A DNA stretch of 25,955 nt from Victivallales bacterium. GTDB lineage: Bacteria; Verrucomicrobiota; Lentisphaeria; Oligosphaerales; Oligosphaeraceae. Shown one piece after another: positions 23,135 to 25,955 of the stretch (its first letter is position 1; each line of letters starts with the position of its first letter). Position numbers and translations under genes: made by a program. The stretch spans positions 1 through 25,955 of the forward strand of contig JAFRLP010000622.1 of the NCBI GenBank assembly GCA_017431185.1, in the 5' to 3' direction. The notes under the pieces are model-generated. The model ran no database searches, was not told the DNA's origin, and saw only the letters and a list, made by a program, of their open reading frames with translations.

Positions 23135-25273
23135 ATGGGCACAAATGGCTATGAGCTTCCCGAGTTGCTTCCCCAACCCAAGCATATCCGAAAACTGGAT
23201 GGCTTCACTGAATTGTCCGCAGATGTGCGGCTGGTCACCACAAACGTTTATCCCCTGCAACGCAAAGCCGTCCGTTCCATTCTCAGTTCGGCGGGCGTGC
23301 GCGTGGTGGCCAACAAAAAAAAGTTCGTGGTGGACGCCAGGGTGGAGCCAGCGGAGAATTTCAATCTTCAGCAGGTTCCTCCTGAAGTCCAGAAGGACTA
23401 TTATGAATTGACCGTGAAGGGGAGTGAAGTCTTTATCCGCGCCCCGCATCAGGATGGCACGGTCTGGGCCTCCCAGACACTTGCCACCTTGTTCACTTTG
23501 TTTCTCCAAGGGCGCCCGTTGCCCAACCTGTGCATCCAGGACTGGCCCGCCGTGCCGGTTCGCGGGGTGTTCATGGAGTCGAATCCAGCCCGTGAGCGGA
23601 TGAACCAGCCCGACTGGTGCCAGGTCATCGACTCGCTTTCCGCCCTGAAATACAACCTGCTCTGCCTGGAAATCTACGGCACGGACAGCGGCAATCGCTT
23701 TCAAGGCCTTCGTTATCCCCAGGAGAGCCTCTGCTGCTCCATTCCCACGCAGGATGCCCTCAAGACCACGAGCCACCTGGATTGGTATTCGCCGGCAAAG
23801 GGACGCTGGGTCCATGAGGATTACCTGCCGTTCCTGCGTGAAAAGGAGGATGCCCTTGCGGAATTGCTGGCATACGGCGCCGAAAAGGGCATTGCCATCG
23901 TGCCCGTGTTCAGCAGCCTTGGGGCGAATACCTTCCTTCCGCGTTGCATTTCTGAAATCTCCGCCAAGGACGCTTCGGGGAAAGCGACGGGAGCGGGGTA
24001 TTGCACCAGTTCAGAGAAGACCCGCTCCTTTCTGGCCAAGTTCTACGGCTCGTTCCTGGAGAGGTATTATCCCGCAGGGGTCGAGTATTTCCATTTGCGC
24101 ATGGACGAATCGGGACCTGAATACCCCAGCCCCGCCGCGCCGACCAAAGCGGTGCCTTCGGCTTGCAAGTGCAAGATGTGCGCCAAGAAGAGGCCGGAGG
24201 CGCTGTTTCAGGATTACCTGCTGTGGCTGACCGAATTTCTGGTCTCGAAGGGGGTGCGGAAGGTGGTGCTCTGGGGGAGCAGCGCGGTGGCCAATCGCCT
24301 GACCAGTGACGCCTCCTTTGCCAAAAAACTGGCTTCCGCGGGACTGCAGGGGCGTCTGGCGCTTCATTGGCGGAGTGAACTCAACACCGGCAAGCCAGAC
24401 CCTGCGCTCAAGTCCGCTGCCAAGGTCAAGGGGTTTGAGGCGTGGTACGGCTCTCGCAACTCGCTTGCCCCCTGGCTGAACTACGAGAACCGCATTCCCA
24501 GTGCGGAAGGCGTGCTGTGCCAGGCTGAGTCAGGCAAGGCGAATGGGGTGGTCTCCTTCTGCAATTTCGACTTGGCGGTATTCAGCCATGAGGCGCTGAT
24601 GGGCCTTGGAACCTGGGAGGGCGGGGAGAGGCAGGGCGCCCAGACCCGTCTGGCGCGTTGGGCAACGGCATTGTTCGGCGAGCGGAGCAAGATGTTCCTG
24701 CAGACGGTGCAGACCTTGCAGAAGGCCTCCGTGAGTCCGCTCATTGAACCGTGCCTGTTCCATCTGCAAAGCCCCGTCTCGGCGGGCAAAGGCATGGACT
24801 CCTATCCAGCCAATGCCCTGGCTGCCCTGGAGAAGAACAGGAAGGCCGCAGATGGACTGCGGGAGGTGGCTCAATGGGCGGGCAAAGCCAAGGAGGGGTT
24901 CACCTCATTGCTGGCGGAGCCGGAGCAAGCCGCTCTGGGCAGCGCCATTCTGCGCAGTCTTCAGGCGGATGCCATCCGTCTGCAAGCGCTGGCCGAGGCG
25001 TTTGGCTTCCTGCTGGCTTTGCGTCAGGAACTCGCGCCTGGCATGGTGCTGAAGCGGATGTCCACATCCGCCATGAAAGTCCGGGAGGACTTTCAGGCGC
25101 GCCTGGCGCAGATTGAAGTGCTCAAGCCATCCTGGCTGGCTCCGGTTGTCCTGCACCCGCTTTCGCGGCTGTACGCTTTCCTGGGGCAGTTGGTCAATGA
25201 CTTGAAGGAGCATGCCGCGCGCAAACAGGCCAGCCAGATCCGCTGGTGCGGCGTTCCCGCGACGGGAGAGTAG
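23135..25273 (+). CDS. GH20-like beta-N-acetylhexosaminidase family protein, no signal peptide
   Basis: 712 aa. Residues 1-135 match the alpha/beta GH20b domain that precedes the catalytic barrel (LLPQPKHIRKLDGF, YYELTVKGSEVFIRA, DGTVWASQTLATLF, CIQDWPAVPVRGVFME). In the barrel, FHLRMDES places Asp324-Glu325 where GH20 enzymes keep the Asp-Glu pair used in substrate-assisted catalysis. CKCKMC (Cys344, Cys346, Cys349) is an added Cys cluster that could bind metal. The helical C-terminal region of about 200 residues is not recognised. No signal peptide is visible, so it is probably cytoplasmic and may act on imported hexosaminides. True GH20 activity is unproven because the usual HxGGDE context is changed to HLRMDE. 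It has its own promoter and stops 4 bp before the convergent kinase gene. Confidence 0.78.
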   Translation: MGTNGYELPELLPQPKHIRKLDGFTELSADVRLVTTNVYPLQRKAVRSILSSAGVRVVANKKKFVVDARVEPAENFNLQQVPPEVQKDYYELTVKGSEVFIRAPHQDGTVWASQTLATLFTLFLQGRPLPNLCIQDWPAVPVRGVFMESNPARERMNQPDWCQVIDSLSALKYNLLCLEIYGTDSGNRFQGLRYPQESLCCSIPTQDALKTTSHLDWYSPAKGRWVHEDYLPFLREKEDALAELLAYGAEKGIAIVPVFSSLGANTFLPRCISEISAKDASGKATGAGYCTSSEKTRSFLAKFYGSFLERYYPAGVEYFHLRMDESGPEYPSPAAPTKAVPSACKCKMCAKKRPEALFQDYLLWLTEFLVSKGVRKVVLWGSSAVANRLTSDASFAKKLASAGLQGRLALHWRSELNTGKPDPALKSAAKVKGFEAWYGSRNSLAPWLNYENRIPSAEGVLCQAESGKANGVVSFCNFDLAVFSHEALMGLGTWEGGERQGAQTRLARWATALFGERSKMFLQTVQTLQKASVSPLIEPCLFHLQSPVSAGKGMDSYPANALAALEKNRKAADGLREVAQWAGKAKEGFTSLLAEPEQAALGSAILRSLQADAIRLQALAEAFGFLLALRQELAPGMVLKRMSTSAMKVREDFQARLAQIEVLKPSWLAPVVLHPLSRLYAFLGQLVNDLKEHAARKQASQIRWCGVPATGE

Positions 25274-25277
25274 GCTA

Positions 25278-25955
25278 TCATCCCATTAGGGCTTTGAGCT
25301 TATCGACAGTGACTGGCTTCAGCAGGATTCCCGCAAAGCCGATTGTCTGGTATTTGTCCTGCATCTCGACGTCCGCCGTCACCACATGCACAGGAAGGGA
25401 GGCCAGTTTCTCATCGGCCCGGATGGCGCGGACAAGCCCTTCTCCGTCCATGACCGGCATCCACATGTCAGTCAGGACAATGGCGAATGGGGCGTTGGCG
25501 GAGGACTCAAGAATGTCCAGGGCCTCCTTTCCGTTCATGGCAGTCGCGATTTCAAACTTGCCGAGTTTGTTCAGCATTGCCTTGAGGACCATGAGATTCA
25601 TCTTCTGGTCATCGACAATCAGGACACGCCTGGGAGAACCCGCGTCGGTCGGTTTGTCTGCGGCGGGCTCCGCCTTCTGCACGGGCTGCCTTTGGTGTTC
25701 GGCGACAGTCTCCTTCGCCGCGGGGGACTCCTCGACAGGGGCCGATTCGCTTTCCTTCACGTTGGGAAGCGTCACCGTGAAGGTGGAGCCTTTGCCGATG
25801 GTGGAGACAATGGACAGTTCGCCCCCCATGGCGCGGACCAGGAGACTGCACATGGCCAGGCCTATGCCAGTTCCGCCGTGACGTGCCATTTTGGAATCCA
25901 CCTGGACATACGGGGAGACAATCCGCTTCAGGTCCTCCTCGCCGATGCCGCAGCC
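25278..25955 (-). CDS. Hybrid sensor histidine kinase, C-terminal part (5' end outside window)
   Basis: The open frame continues through the window edge, leaving 225 residues. It begins inside the HATPase domain at a G1-like box (GCGIGEED), then GGTGIGLAMC (G2 box) and GKGSTFTVTLP, the usual end of the kinase core. A Pro/Ala/Glu linker of about 55 residues leads to a receiver domain: RRVLIVDDQKMN with the acidic pair, IVLTDMWMPVMDG with the phospho-accepting Asp, and GILLKPV with the conserved Lys. The output is therefore an internal receiver, so the phosphate probably moves on to an Hpt protein or response regulator encoded elsewhere. Sensor domain and His box lie outside the window. Confidence 0.9.
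   Translation of the reverse strand, partial: GCGIGEEDLKRIVSPYVQVDSKMARHGGTGIGLAMCSLLVRAMGGELSIVSTIGKGSTFTVTLPNVKESESAPVEESPAAKETVAEHQRQPVQKAEPAADKPTDAGSPRRVLIVDDQKMNLMVLKAMLNKLGKFEIATAMNGKEALDILESSANAPFAIVLTDMWMPVMDGEGLVRAIRADEKLASLPVHVVTADVEMQDKYQTIGFAGILLKPVTVDKLKALMG

Noticed and set aside
25274..25277. A bidirectional terminator between the convergent GH20-like and kinase genes.
   Set aside because: Only 4 bp separate the stops and no hairpin with a T-run is visible around them; any terminator would lie inside the opposing coding regions.

Overview
The window looks like chromosome from a Lentisphaerota/Verrucomicrobiota-type bacterium, close in style to Victivallis. This is an inference from gene style: a prepilin-like protein with the [17 protein letters not shown]...LPAL signature sitting beside very large secreted glycosidase-like proteins and a LacI regulator, an ExbB homologue with a cleavable signal peptide, and planctomycete-style ECF sigma factors. 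No rRNA, transposase, integrase or CRISPR array is visible.

Left part (1-10060, all genes on the minus strand): the left edge cuts an AAA-ATPase/DUF4143 protein. A terminator at 1348-1384 closes a cluster that reads leftwards as LacI regulator (10057-9071), pseudopilin-like protein (8999-8250), 1287-aa secreted glycoside-hydrolase-like protein (8237-4374) and a 985-aa paralogue of it (4377-1420). The last two overlap by ATGA. This is a small carbohydrate-use locus under a local repressor.

Middle: a 316-bp divergent regulatory region (10058-10373) holds a lacI promoter with a 15-T tract in its spacer and two palindromes. It is followed by a cytoplasmic endonuclease/exonuclease/phosphatase-family gene and tRNA-Pro(CGG), with tandem promoters and a strong terminator.

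Right-central part (11516-22914, plus strand, gaps under 100 bp): this is the most interesting segment. It encodes a 1383-aa secreted TPR/coiled-coil/TPR protein, a secreted TPR protein, an ExbB/TolQ proton channel, two ExbD/TolR proteins, and a 532-aa protein. The last has one N-terminal membrane helix with the S-x3-H motif of TonB/TolA, but its periplasmic part is a prenyltransferase/squalene-cyclase-like alpha/alpha toroid. I read this set as a proton-motive-force motor with an unconventional energy transducer and CpoB-like periplasmic partners. Then follow a branched-chain aminotransferase (ilvE), an ECF sigma factor, a zinc-type membrane anti-sigma factor coupled to it by ATGA, and a second, divergent ECF sigma factor flanked by dense palindromes.

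Right end: a GH20-like hexosaminidase family protein without a signal peptide has its own promoter. It converges, with 4 bp between the stops, on the C-terminal end of a hybrid histidine kinase cut by the window edge.
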